Positions 1-7,333 of a DNA stretch of 14,283 nucleotides are shown one piece after another. How positions within the stretch are numbered: the stretch's first letter is position 1; every line of letters begins with the position of its first letter. This DNA comes from Draconibacterium orientale. Its GTDB lineage: Bacteria > Bacteroidota > Bacteroidia > Bacteroidales > UBA1556. Location: the NCBI GenBank assembly GCA_022736595.1, contig DZDC01000051.1:1-14283 (forward strand), written 5' to 3'. The notes beneath the pieces were generated by a model, which ran no database searches, was not told the DNA's origin, and worked only from the letters and a program-made list of their open reading frames with translations. The translations under genes were made by a program, and so were the position numbers.

Positions 1-54
1 GGTCTAAATTGAAAATTGTCATGTACTAAACTCCTTTTAATAAAATAATCCTTT

Positions 55-83
55 AAAAGCTCCTTCCAAGGAGCTTTTTTTTT
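55..83 (+). terminator. Rho-independent terminator of an upstream + strand gene
   Basis: An 11-bp inverted repeat, AAAAGCTCCTT (55-65) and AAGGAGCTTTT (68-78), continues into an unbroken T run that ends at 83. The two-base nominal gap means the real loop is probably TCCA. The T tract follows the stem on the + strand; the other side is only AT-rich, so this terminates + strand transcription coming from the left edge. The 167 bases between it and the dipeptidase start contain no convincing gene. A TAAATTTG -7-like octamer lies at 85-92 but has no TTG at the right distance upstream. Confidence 0.85.
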
Positions 84-250
84 GTAAATTTGCCAATCTA
101 TTACAAATTATAAAACATGAAATGAGCATGATTAAAGATATCATCAAACTGTCCATCCGCAAGGATAGCTGGATGTAATGTTAGTTTTTTCTCAGCGCTT
201 CCGATAGCCAATTGAACCTTTGACCTGAATTTAAAAAATTAATACAACAC

Positions 251-1705
251 ATGAATTATCCATTTAAAAATCTCGAACCCATTTCGGTTTGGGAACATTT
301 TTATGACATTACCCAAGTACCAAGACCTTCAAAAAAAGAAGAAAAAATTAGGCAATTTCTGATTGATTTTGCAATAAAACATCATTTGGAATATAAAACA
401 GATGAAGTAGGAAATGTTTTAATTTTAAAAAAAGCTTCATTAGGCTATGAAAATGGCCCCGTGGTCGTTCTTCAAAGCCACATGGATATGGTTTGTGAAA
501 AAAACCAGAAAACAAAATTTGACTTTGATCAAGATGCCATCCAAGCATGGGTTGATGGCGAATGGGTGAAGGCCAAAGGAACTACTTTAGGCTCGGATGA
601 TGGCATTGGAATGGCAGCAGCCATGGCCGTTCTTACAGCAAGCAACCTCAACCATCCTCGCATTGAAGCTTTGTTTACCATGGATGAAGAAACTGGACTT
701 ACCGGGGCATTTGGGCTAAAAAATGACTTTTTGCAAGGCCGCATTTTGCTTAACCTCGATTCAGAAGATGAAGGCGAAATATTTATTGGCTGCGCTGGTG
801 GTCGCGATACCATTGCTACCTTAAAAATTGAAAAATATGCAGTGAACCAAAATTTAATTCCGATAAAGTTGGAAGTAAAAGGTCTTCTCGGTGGCCACTC
901 TGGTGACGATATTAATAAAGGTTTAGCCAATGCCAACAAACTACTTATTAGGATATTATTTGAAGCACATCAACAATTTGCCGTTCAATTGCATTCAATC
1001 GATGGCGGAAATCTTCGTAATGCTATAGCTCGTGAAGCCTCAGCAATAATATTTATTGACCCTCATCAACTTGAAAACCTTAAAAAACTATCTTCTCAAT
1101 ATGGCATTACCTTCAAAAAAGAATATCACCTTACAGAACCTAATATTGAAGTTGTATTGAGTGAAACTACGGCTTTATTTGAAGCCATTGATGAACAACA
1201 ATTCATTAAATCGATGCAGGCCATCTACGCATGTCCTCATGGTGTTTTAGCCATGTCGCAGGATATAGCTGGTTTTGTAGAAACTTCTACCAACCTTGCT
1301 AGCATTAAAATCAAAGGAGATAGCTTGGTTTTTACAACCAGCCAAAGAAGCTCTGTAGCGTCGGCACTAGATGATGCTTGCAGAATGGTAAATAGTACTT
1401 TTAGCCTTATTGGTGCTCAAGTAATTCATTCCGATGGCTATCCCGGATGGACGCCAAATCCAAAAAGTAAAATTCTTAAAACTTCTGTTGAATCTTATGA
1501 GTTCTTATTTAAGAAAACGCCAAAAGTATTGGCCATTCATGCTGGTCTAGAATGCGGTTTGATTGGCGAAAAATATGAAGGAATTGATATGATAAGCATA
1601 GGACCCACCATTAAAGGTGCGCACTCTCCTGATGAAAGGTTAAAGATTGAGACTGTTCAAATGTTCTGGGATCATTTAGTTGATATTCTAAAACGATTAA
1701 AATAA
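251..1705 (+). CDS. pepD: Aminoacyl-histidine (cytosol nonspecific) dipeptidase, M20C family
   Basis: This is a cytosolic di-zinc peptidase that hydrolyses dipeptides, including Xaa-His, for amino-acid recycling. At 484 residues it matches the family's usual length. The expected active-site residues are all visible: H77 and D79 in SHMDMVCEK, D116 in LGSDDGIG, E146/E147 in MDEETGL, D170 in LNLDSEDEG, and H458 in GAHSPDERL near the C-terminus. The spacing agrees, at a constant offset of three, with the ligand positions I recall for Vibrio PepD. The GLLGGHSGDDI segment (about 211-221) marks the entry to the lid/dimerisation domain, which covers roughly residues 205-400. There is no signal peptide. 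The ATG at 251 is followed by a typical family N-terminus (FKNLEPISVWEHF). It is a single-gene unit, preceded by one terminator and ending in another. No promoter match was found just upstream. Confidence 0.95.
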   Translation: MNYPFKNLEPISVWEHFYDITQVPRPSKKEEKIRQFLIDFAIKHHLEYKTDEVGNVLILKKASLGYENGPVVVLQSHMDMVCEKNQKTKFDFDQDAIQAWVDGEWVKAKGTTLGSDDGIGMAAAMAVLTASNLNHPRIEALFTMDEETGLTGAFGLKNDFLQGRILLNLDSEDEGEIFIGCAGGRDTIATLKIEKYAVNQNLIPIKLEVKGLLGGHSGDDINKGLANANKLLIRILFEAHQQFAVQLHSIDGGNLRNAIAREASAIIFIDPHQLENLKKLSSQYGITFKKEYHLTEPNIEVVLSETTALFEAIDEQQFIKSMQAIYACPHGVLAMSQDIAGFVETSTNLASIKIKGDSLVFTTSQRSSVASALDDACRMVNSTFSLIGAQVIHSDGYPGWTPNPKSKILKTSVESYEFLFKKTPKVLAIHAGLECGLIGEKYEGIDMISIGPTIKGAHSPDERLKIETVQMFWDHLVDILKRLK

Positions 1706-1744
1706 AAAAAAAGAGGCTACTCGTTGAAGTAGCCTCTTTTTTTT
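1704..1744. terminator. Bidirectional terminator between convergent pepD and ompH
   Basis: A 9-bp stem, GAGGCTACT (1713-1721) and AGTAGCCTC (1728-1736), encloses the loop CGTTGA. It is flanked by an A run (1704-1712) and a T run (1737-1744). Both strands therefore have stem plus U tract. The structure serves pepD, whose stop codon it touches, and the minus-strand ompH gene that ends 14 bases further on. Confidence 0.92.
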
Positions 1745-1757
1745 ATCGTTGTCCGAA

Positions 1758-2300
1758 TTAATTTCCGGTTGGAGGAAGCATTTTATCTTTAAGATTCATT
1801 TTCTTCTTTACCAAGGGTAAGATATCAAATGCCTCATCAAAGAACAAAACTTGATCTTGAGTATTATTCAAAACGTGTGAAAAACCATTCTCGTTGGCTA
1901 CCTCCTTTATTGCATTCTTAATTTTCACGATGATGGGAGCTTGCTTTTCTTCTACAAAAGCATTTAACTCTTGTTGCGCACCCTCTTGAAAAGATTGAAT
2001 TCTACTTTGTAAATCTTCCAATTCCTGAAGTTTAATACTCTTCATCATTTCAGTCATATTGGTCTGATTTTTTGAAAACTCTGCTTGCTTTGACTCAAAT
2101 TCAGCATATAATTGTTGCATCTCACGTTGCATCGTTTCGTATTTTTGTTGGTAAGCCACCTGCACCGAATCATATTCGGGCATAAGCTTCAATACTTCAC
2201 TTACATTGATTACACCAATTTTGGTTTTTGTTTGAGCCTCACCATTTACAGCTGCAAAGATGAATGCACTGATTATCAATACTAATTTAATTCTATTCAT
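1758..2300 (-). CDS. OmpH/Skp-family periplasmic chaperone (distal copy)
   Basis: This is a predicted Skp-like holdase that keeps outer-membrane proteins soluble on their way to BamA. The 180-residue protein opens with a signal peptide (basic MNRIK, then the hydrophobic LVLIISAFIFAAV, with likely cleavage near GEAQ). The family start follows: KIGVINVSEVLKLMPEYDSVQ. The centre (about residues 45-125) is a charged, Gln/Glu/Lys-rich helical stretch without prolines, as expected for the coiled-coil tentacles of the Skp trimer. A short C-terminal beta part (ENGFSHVLNNT...VLFFDEAFDI) completes the small body domain. It is the second of two tandem OmpH genes downstream of bamA. Unlike the first copy it has its own consensus promoter (2339-2369), so it can probably be expressed apart from the bamA transcript. 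Transcription ends at the hairpin shared with pepD. The symbol is left empty because the two copies cannot be told apart as skp or ompH. Confidence 0.9.
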   Translation of the reverse strand: MNRIKLVLIISAFIFAAVNGEAQTKTKIGVINVSEVLKLMPEYDSVQVAYQQKYETMQREMQQLYAEFESKQAEFSKNQTNMTEMMKSIKLQELEDLQSRIQSFQEGAQQELNAFVEEKQAPIIVKIKNAIKEVANENGFSHVLNNTQDQVLFFDEAFDILPLVKKKMNLKDKMLPPTGN

Positions 2301-2338
2301 ATTATTTTTGGTTATTTAAAAATTTAAAATTCAAAGGG

Positions 2339-2369
2339 CAAAATTATTAATTTCAATCAAATTTGCAAA
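2339..2369 (-). promoter_or_regulatory. Bacteroidota-type promoter of the distal ompH gene
   Basis: Read on the minus strand, TTTG (2369-2366) is followed by a 19-base spacer and then TAATTTTG (2346-2339), a full match to TAnnTTTG. The start codon is 38 bases further on, leaving room for a leader of about 30 bases. The pattern and spacing fit the phylum's primary-sigma consensus; the assignment is by motif only. Confidence 0.65.
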
Positions 2370-2373
2370 TTAA

Positions 2374-2940
2374 CTAATCCTCATCAGATTCAGTAGCATT
2401 ACCTTCTCCAGGGGTATATCCCATGCTCTGCAAAATATCGTCGCTTTTGTCTAATTTTTCATTGGCATAAAGCATGGTTGCTCCACTTGCTTTGTCGAAA
2501 ATAATAGAGAGTCCTTTCTGTTCTGCGTAGGCTTTAATGGCATTAAAAACCTTATCTTGTAAGGGAGCAACTAATTCTTGGCGTTTTTTGAATAAATCAC
2601 CATCTCTACCAAAACGATCTCTCTTTAATTGACTCAACGCTTTTTCTTTAGTCAAAATCTCTTCCTCGCGTTGTTTTTTAAGGTCTGCGGGCAGCAATAT
2701 TGCATCGGTCTGAAATGCCTTATAGAGTCGTTCTACTTCTGCTACTTTCTCTTCAATTTCAGCTTGATATTGTTTTGAAAGTGCATCTAGTTGTTTTTGA
2801 GCCATGTTATATTCTGGAATATTCTTAAGAATATAGTCCGTATCAACATAAGCAAATTTCTGAGCTTGGGCAAAACCCGTTATTCCTATTATAAAAAGGA
2901 ACACCAAACTTGATTTAATCAATGTATTCATTTTATTCAA
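2374..2940 (-). CDS. OmpH/Skp-family periplasmic chaperone (bamA-proximal copy)
   Basis: This is the first of two tandem Skp-like chaperones downstream of bamA; 188 residues. The N-terminal signal peptide (MNTLIKSSLVFLFIIGITGFAQA, likely cleaved before QKFAYVD) is followed by the typical opening FAYVDTDYILKNIPEYNMAQKQLD. A long charged helical region with heptad-like spacing (about residues 50-125) is the predicted coiled coil. The end is distinctive: a very acidic tail (NATESDED) that the distal copy lacks. Start choice is open between the ATG at 2940 and the in-frame ATG at 2931, three codons in; the second gives a neater signal peptide. The gene lies 80 bases after the bamA stop with no consensus promoter in the gap, so it is probably read through from bamA. 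The two copies differ clearly in sequence, so they are old paralogues, not a recent duplication. Confidence 0.9.
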   Translation of the reverse strand: MNKMNTLIKSSLVFLFIIGITGFAQAQKFAYVDTDYILKNIPEYNMAQKQLDALSKQYQAEIEEKVAEVERLYKAFQTDAILLPADLKKQREEEILTKEKALSQLKRDRFGRDGDLFKKRQELVAPLQDKVFNAIKAYAEQKGLSIIFDKASGATMLYANEKLDKSDDILQSMGYTPGEGNATESDED

Positions 2941-3020
2941 ATTGATTTATAATTTTGAAATTTAGAAAAACATGATGGCTATGACATAAATTGTACCAAA
3001 AAAATAAAAATTAACAATTT

Positions 3021-5510
3021 TTAATCAATGGAACCATTCATACTAAAGTGAAACTGATTTCCAGCCATTCCCGGATAGCCGGGGATTGGGTCAAATCCAT
3101 AGGCCCAATCCAGTCCAAGGAGACCAAACATAGGCAAATAAATACGTGCTCCAAACCCTGCTGAACGGTGTGTATCGAAGGGATTATAATCACTCAATTT
3201 AGCCCATGAGTTCCCTGCTTCTAAGAACCCAAGGACAAATACGGTAGCCATTGGATTTAAACTAATTGGGTAACGCAATTCAAGCGTATATTTTGAATAA
3301 ACCGTAGCTCCTGTTGGAGGTGATAATGAGTTATTGGTATAACCTCTCATGCCCACCAATTCTCTTCCATCCATTGAGTAACCACTAAGTCCATCACCTC
3401 CCAAATAAAACCTTTCGAAGGGAGGATATCCAATCTGTTCGTTGTAATAGCCTAAAAAGCCCATTTTTGCGCGAGTAAATAATACCAATTTTTGATTGTC
3501 TTTGTGTTTTCCTATCCCTGTAAACCACGAAATTCCAATCTTCCATTTATAGTATTCAACCCATGCAAATTTGACATTGTCTTCCATGCCTCCATAATTT
3601 TTACCATTAAATAAACTGTAAGGAGGCGTAAACTGAATACTGGTGCTAATGTCTGAACCTGAAGTTGGATAAATAGGTTTATCCACTGAATTTCTGCTAA
3701 TTGCAAAGGTATAACTAAGATTGTTAGAAGAACCATTTTTAAAGGAAAGCACATTGGCATAATTCTCTAATCGGTAGTTTTGGTAACTTAGGCTATGATA
3801 GACACTAAAATAGTCATCGGGCCATTGTAATCGCTTACCCAAACCAAGGGTAACTCCGGAAATAATCATGGCAGCCCTATTTACATCACCCTTGGTAAGT
3901 CCATTGGATTGCACTGAAGAATAAGCAGAAAGAGTTAAAGACGTTGGTTTTTTACCACCTAACCATGGCTCGGTAAAGGAGGCACTGTAGGATTGATAAT
4001 AAATTCCATTGGATTGAATGCGCAAGGATAGCTTTTGTCCATCGCCAGCAGGAATAGGCCTCCACTCCGATCCTTTGGTTACACCTTTGATAGAAAAATT
4101 ATTAAAGGAAACGCCAACCGTACCCACTAAAGCATTCATACCCCAACCCAATGACATTTCAATTTGATCTGAGCTAGTTTCTTCCACAATGTATTCAATA
4201 TCTACAGTCCCGTCGGCAGGATTAGGCTTGGGATTAACATTAAGTGTTTCAGCATTAAAGTATCCTAACTGTGCCAATTCACGTTGGGTTCTAATAATAT
4301 CGGCTCGATTGAACAACTGACCGGGTTTGGTTCTAATTTCTCGCAAAATAACATGATCATGAGTTTTTGAATTCCCTTTCACGGTCACATGCTTTACGCG
4401 TGCTTGCTTACCTTCGTAAATTCGTATTTCGATATCAATGGTATCGCCATTAACTCTACTTTCAACAGGATTGATATTTGAAAACAGATATCCTTGATTC
4501 ATATATAAACTATGAACATCTCCTTTTTCCATATCCATATAAAGGTGCTTTTCAAGTTTTTGGCGGTCATAAACCTCCCCTTTTTTAATGCCTAAAACTT
4601 TACTTAAAATTTCACTCGAATACTTGGTATTTCCAACCCATTTAATATCTCCAAAGTAGTATTTATTTCCTTCAATTACCTTAATATCAATAGCAATGAA
4701 TTTACTATTGATCTTTCTGATGGTATCGGAAACCAAACGAGCATCTCGATACCCCAAGGCACTGTATCCTTCAATTAACAAGTTAAGGTCCTCTTTATAT
4801 TTTGATTCAATATATTTGCTTGCTTTCCAAAATCGATATAAACTAAAGGTTTTTGTTTCTTGAAATTGCTTTCTTAGAATAACATCAGAAACACTTTCAT
4901 TTCCTTCAAAATTAATGCTTGCAATCTTTACCTTTTTCCCTTTGGTAATATCAAAAACCAAGGTTACATAATTGCCGTCGTGAGTGGTATCCCTAACTTC
5001 TGTAATATTGGTTTTGACATTTAAAAAACCTTTCTCGATAAAATATTTATTGATAATACCTTCAGACCGAATTAAAAGATTCCTATTAATCCCGCTTCCT
5101 TTCATGATTCCTAGTTTTTCGCGCAAATCATCGGCTTCTGATTTATGAACATTACGAAAACTAAACTTATCAAGTTTAGGCTGTTCAACAAGGTCGATAT
5201 TGAGGAAGATTTGATCGCCCACAATTTTTGTATAAGAAACTTCAACACCTTCAAAAAGCTCTTCTTTCCATAAGTTCTTAATTGCTTTGGCAATATCATC
5301 ACCGGGAATGGTAACCTTTTCGCCAACGCTAAGCCCTGAGAGCATAATAAGGACTTTATTGTCCATATATTTAACTCCAGAAATGGTGATATCGGCAATA
5401 ACATATTCTTTTGGCTTGGAGTAATCAATCTGATTGCCAGAAAGCTGTACCTGCGCAAAAAGAGTTGAAGAAAGGATAATTAGGGCTAAAAATAGGATAA
5501 TTTTATTCAT
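3021..5510 (-). CDS. bamA: BamA / Omp85 outer-membrane protein assembly factor
   Basis: This is the central subunit of the machine that folds and inserts beta-barrel proteins into the outer membrane; 829 residues, normal for Bacteroidota. The signal peptide (MNKIILFLALIILSSTLFA, cleaved before QVQLS) is followed by POTRA repeats from about residue 36 to 445. Their typical openings include YVIADITISGVKYMD, DKFSFRNVHKSEADD, VKIASINFEGNESV and ARVKHVTVKGNSKT. The remainder is a 16-strand barrel of the bacterial surface antigen family. The conserved L6 lid motif is seen as MRGY (721-724) after GGDGLSGYSMDGREL. The last residues (FHFSMNGSID) do not end on an aromatic residue as in E. coli barrels. 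The start lies 9 bases after the uppS stop and is preceded by AGGAAG, one of the few purine-rich leaders in the window. It is co-transcribed with porG and uppS, and both predicted client chaperones follow directly. Confidence 0.96.
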   Translation of the reverse strand: MNKIILFLALIILSSTLFAQVQLSGNQIDYSKPKEYVIADITISGVKYMDNKVLIMLSGLSVGEKVTIPGDDIAKAIKNLWKEELFEGVEVSYTKIVGDQIFLNIDLVEQPKLDKFSFRNVHKSEADDLREKLGIMKGSGINRNLLIRSEGIINKYFIEKGFLNVKTNITEVRDTTHDGNYVTLVFDITKGKKVKIASINFEGNESVSDVILRKQFQETKTFSLYRFWKASKYIESKYKEDLNLLIEGYSALGYRDARLVSDTIRKINSKFIAIDIKVIEGNKYYFGDIKWVGNTKYSSEILSKVLGIKKGEVYDRQKLEKHLYMDMEKGDVHSLYMNQGYLFSNINPVESRVNGDTIDIEIRIYEGKQARVKHVTVKGNSKTHDHVILREIRTKPGQLFNRADIIRTQRELAQLGYFNAETLNVNPKPNPADGTVDIEYIVEETSSDQIEMSLGWGMNALVGTVGVSFNNFSIKGVTKGSEWRPIPAGDGQKLSLRIQSNGIYYQSYSASFTEPWLGGKKPTSLTLSAYSSVQSNGLTKGDVNRAAMIISGVTLGLGKRLQWPDDYFSVYHSLSYQNYRLENYANVLSFKNGSSNNLSYTFAISRNSVDKPIYPTSGSDISTSIQFTPPYSLFNGKNYGGMEDNVKFAWVEYYKWKIGISWFTGIGKHKDNQKLVLFTRAKMGFLGYYNEQIGYPPFERFYLGGDGLSGYSMDGRELVGMRGYTNNSLSPPTGATVYSKYTLELRYPISLNPMATVFVLGFLEAGNSWAKLSDYNPFDTHRSAGFGARIYLPMFGLLGLDWAYGFDPIPGYPGMAGNQFHFSMNGSID

Positions 5511-5519
5511 TGCTTCCTG

Positions 5520-6260
5520 CTAGGATTCTATTTGTTCACTTGTTTTTCCAAATCGACGCTCTCTGTTTTGATAGTCAAGGAGCGCTTTATAAAAATCGTC
5601 TTTCTTAAAGTCGGGCCAAAGAACTGGAGTAAAATACAGCTCGGCATAGGCCAATTGCCAGAGTAAAAAATTACTAATTCTCATTTCACCACTGGTTCGA
5701 ATCATCAATTCGGGATGGGGCGTATTATGAGTCATCAGGTTGCTTTCAAAAAATTCTTCAGTTATCTCAGAAGGTTTAAGTAGGTTATTTGTTACAGCAA
5801 GAGCAATTTTTTTTGTTGCTTCTATTATTTCAAATCTACTTCCATAGCTCAAAGCAAGCACTAAAGTTAAGCGGGTATTACCAGAGGTAGCCTCCACTGC
5901 TCTCAGAAGTTCATCCCTGCTTTTTGCGGGAAGCGCATTTAAATCGCCAATGGTCTGAAGCCGTATATTATTCTTTTGCAATACTTTAACCTCTTTATTA
6001 ATGGTAGAAATGAGCAAACTCATTAGCGCTTGAACTTCTGATTTAGGCCGATTCCAATTTTCAGTTGAAAAAGCATATAAGGTTATAAATTCAATTCCAA
6101 GTTCAGCGGCAGCTTCAGTAACTTCTCTAACAGGTAAAACGCCATTTTGATGTCCAAAAACTCTTAACTTACCTTGCTTCTTAGCCCAACGTCCATTGCC
6201 ATCCATAATAATGGCCACGTGACGTGGTAGTTTATTTAAGTCAATCTGCTCTTTTATCAT
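5520..6260 (-). CDS. uppS: Isoprenyl transferase (undecaprenyl diphosphate synthase)
   Basis: This cis-prenyltransferase adds isopentenyl diphosphate units to farnesyl diphosphate to make the C55 lipid carrier for peptidoglycan, O-antigen and other surface glycans. It acts at the cytoplasmic face of the inner membrane. The 246 residues carry the family signatures: HVAIIMDGNGRWAK with the metal-binding D20, FGHQNGV, LYAFSTENWNRP (61-72), the basic substrate-binding segment MIRTSGEMRISNFLLWQLAY (186-205) and ELYFTPVLWPDF (207-218). No residue I regard as essential is missing. It sits between porG (18-base gap) and bamA (9-base gap), so it very probably belongs to one mRNA with them. A tetrahydrofolate-free, short-chain relative could be imagined, but the length and motifs fit the standard bacterial enzyme. 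Confidence 0.96.
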   Translation of the reverse strand: MIKEQIDLNKLPRHVAIIMDGNGRWAKKQGKLRVFGHQNGVLPVREVTEAAAELGIEFITLYAFSTENWNRPKSEVQALMSLLISTINKEVKVLQKNNIRLQTIGDLNALPAKSRDELLRAVEATSGNTRLTLVLALSYGSRFEIIEATKKIALAVTNNLLKPSEITEEFFESNLMTHNTPHPELMIRTSGEMRISNFLLWQLAYAELYFTPVLWPDFKKDDFYKALLDYQNRERRFGKTSEQIES

Positions 6261-6278
6261 CCTAATGATTCTACAATT

Positions 6279-7220
6279 TTAGTGCTCATATTCACGATAA
6301 TAGCTCTTGTTGCGGTAAGCTGGACAGTTTCCTTTACGGGGACCAACAATCTTAAACATCACCGTCAAACCAGCGATACTGTACCAATCATTCTCGTCTT
6401 TTCCACCCCTTTGACTTCCAGAAGGATAATTAGACTTCTGCATATCCATATAAGCTTGAAAATCGGCATTATTAACAGGTTGTCCATTAGGTCCAATGCT
6501 TATATCCCATCCGGCAGCAATCACTTCATCCTCAAATACACGATTGGATAATGCTGACGCCACTGCCCCTTTTTCTGCTTTTAAGATGGAAACATCAGCA
6601 TACTCAGTACTTACATCGTCAATGTAATCGGTAAAAGTTTTGCGCATCCCCCATTCCAGTCCAATGCTGAGTTTTGAGGTGAGGCTCCATTTGATACCGC
6701 CACCAAAAGGAATTGAAAAACTTGAAAGTTTATAATATTTTTTATCAGGGTAATAGGTTAGTCCTTGTCCTTCGGTACCAAGTGGTTGCAACTCGTATTC
6801 AACACCCATATAAGTTGTTTTGGGATTGAAGCTAAATATGCCCACACCACCAAAGATATAGGGCGTAAATCGATGATTCTTGCTCCCAGGCTCATACTCC
6901 AAAAAGTTAATTTCAAAACCTGCTTCAATATCAAGAATCTGACTGTAAAAATCTAAATTTTTGTACTGAATATTTTCTTTATTGTATTTACTATCTCCAA
7001 TAACTTTACCATAATGTCCGGCAATTTTTACTGCAAAACGATTATTGATATTGTATCGATAATTCAATCCAAAAGCGTAACTTGGAGTGCTAAAAATTCT
7101 ACTTTCAACCAAATCACCCATATAATAAGTGATACCAACGAATGGTCCAATTTCGTGATGTTGGGCACGTAAACCAATTGTGGAAAAAACTACAAAAACG
7201 ATTATGATAAACTTCTTCAT
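6279..7220 (-). CDS. porG: PorG-like outer-membrane beta-barrel protein (DUF6089), type IX secretion component
   Basis: This is a predicted small outer-membrane barrel. PorG of Porphyromonas is associated with the PorK/PorN ring of the type IX secretion system. The 313-residue protein opens with a clear signal peptide (MKKFIIIVFVVFSTIGLRA, cleaved before QHHEIG). The DUF6089 pattern follows: EIGPFVGITYYMGDL, then YRYNINNRFAVKIAGHYG, then EAGFEINFLEYE, TPYIFGGVGIFSFNP and a late GGGIKWSLTSKLSIGLEWGMRKTFTDYIDD. Alternating polar/hydrophobic strands and a C-terminal strand (DWYSIAGLTVMFKI) support a barrel. An in-frame ATG 12 codons upstream (7256) would put a non-signal-like segment before MKKF, so I chose 7220. 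The assignment to PorG rests on this pattern plus position: in Porphyromonas the same order porG-uppS-bamA-ompH-ompH is known. A consensus promoter lies 63 bases upstream. Confidence 0.82.
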   Translation of the reverse strand: MKKFIIIVFVVFSTIGLRAQHHEIGPFVGITYYMGDLVESRIFSTPSYAFGLNYRYNINNRFAVKIAGHYGKVIGDSKYNKENIQYKNLDFYSQILDIEAGFEINFLEYEPGSKNHRFTPYIFGGVGIFSFNPKTTYMGVEYELQPLGTEGQGLTYYPDKKYYKLSSFSIPFGGGIKWSLTSKLSIGLEWGMRKTFTDYIDDVSTEYADVSILKAEKGAVASALSNRVFEDEVIAAGWDISIGPNGQPVNNADFQAYMDMQKSNYPSGSQRGGKDENDWYSIAGLTVMFKIVGPRKGNCPAYRNKSYYREYEH

Positions 7221-7282
7221 AGAAAAGAAAATAATGTTTATAAACTCTCTTAACAATAATTTATTGTTGCTACAACAAAGCG

Positions 7283-7313
7283 CAAATTTAATTTTTATTT
7301 AATTATCTTACAA
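7283..7313 (-). promoter_or_regulatory. Bacteroidota-type promoter of the porG-uppS-bamA operon
   Basis: On the minus strand, TTG (7313-7311) is followed by 20 bases and then TAAATTTG (7290-7283), a full match to TAnnTTTG. It lies in the 113-base gap between nadK and porG, and the -7 box ends 62 bases before the chosen porG start. It is the only consensus match between nadK and the end of bamA, so it probably drives the whole envelope operon. One unit of a 15-base direct repeat fills most of its spacer. Confidence 0.65.
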
Positions 7314-7330
7314 CATATTTAATTATCTTA
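7296..7330. repeat. 15-base direct repeat with 20-base period over the porG promoter
   Basis: TATTTAATTATCTTA occurs at 7296-7310 and again, identically, at 7316-7330, separated by CAACA. The period of 20 bases is close to two helical turns, so both copies face the same side of the DNA. The first copy occupies the -33/-7 spacer of the porG promoter; the second lies just upstream of the -33 TTG and ends three bases before the nadK stop codon. This is a possible operator; the AT-rich context lowers its weight. Confidence 0.6.
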
Positions 7331-7333
7331 AAA

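Noticed and set aside
122..178. 18-codon + strand frame (MSMIKDIIKLSIRKDSWM) before pepD
   Set aside because: It is too short for a call, has no known resemblance and no promoter pair at the right distance. It could be a remnant, but nothing in the sequence supports that.
3512..3760. 82-codon minus-strand frame inside bamA
   Set aside because: It is an out-of-frame shadow of the BamA barrel coding sequence. The same holds for the other short frames lying within pepD, bamA, porG, nadK, prfB and rng.
7221..7256. Upstream ATG extending porG by 12 residues
   Set aside because: It would place a second hydrophobic stretch before the MKKFIIIVF signal peptide; the inner ATG gives a normal signal sequence.
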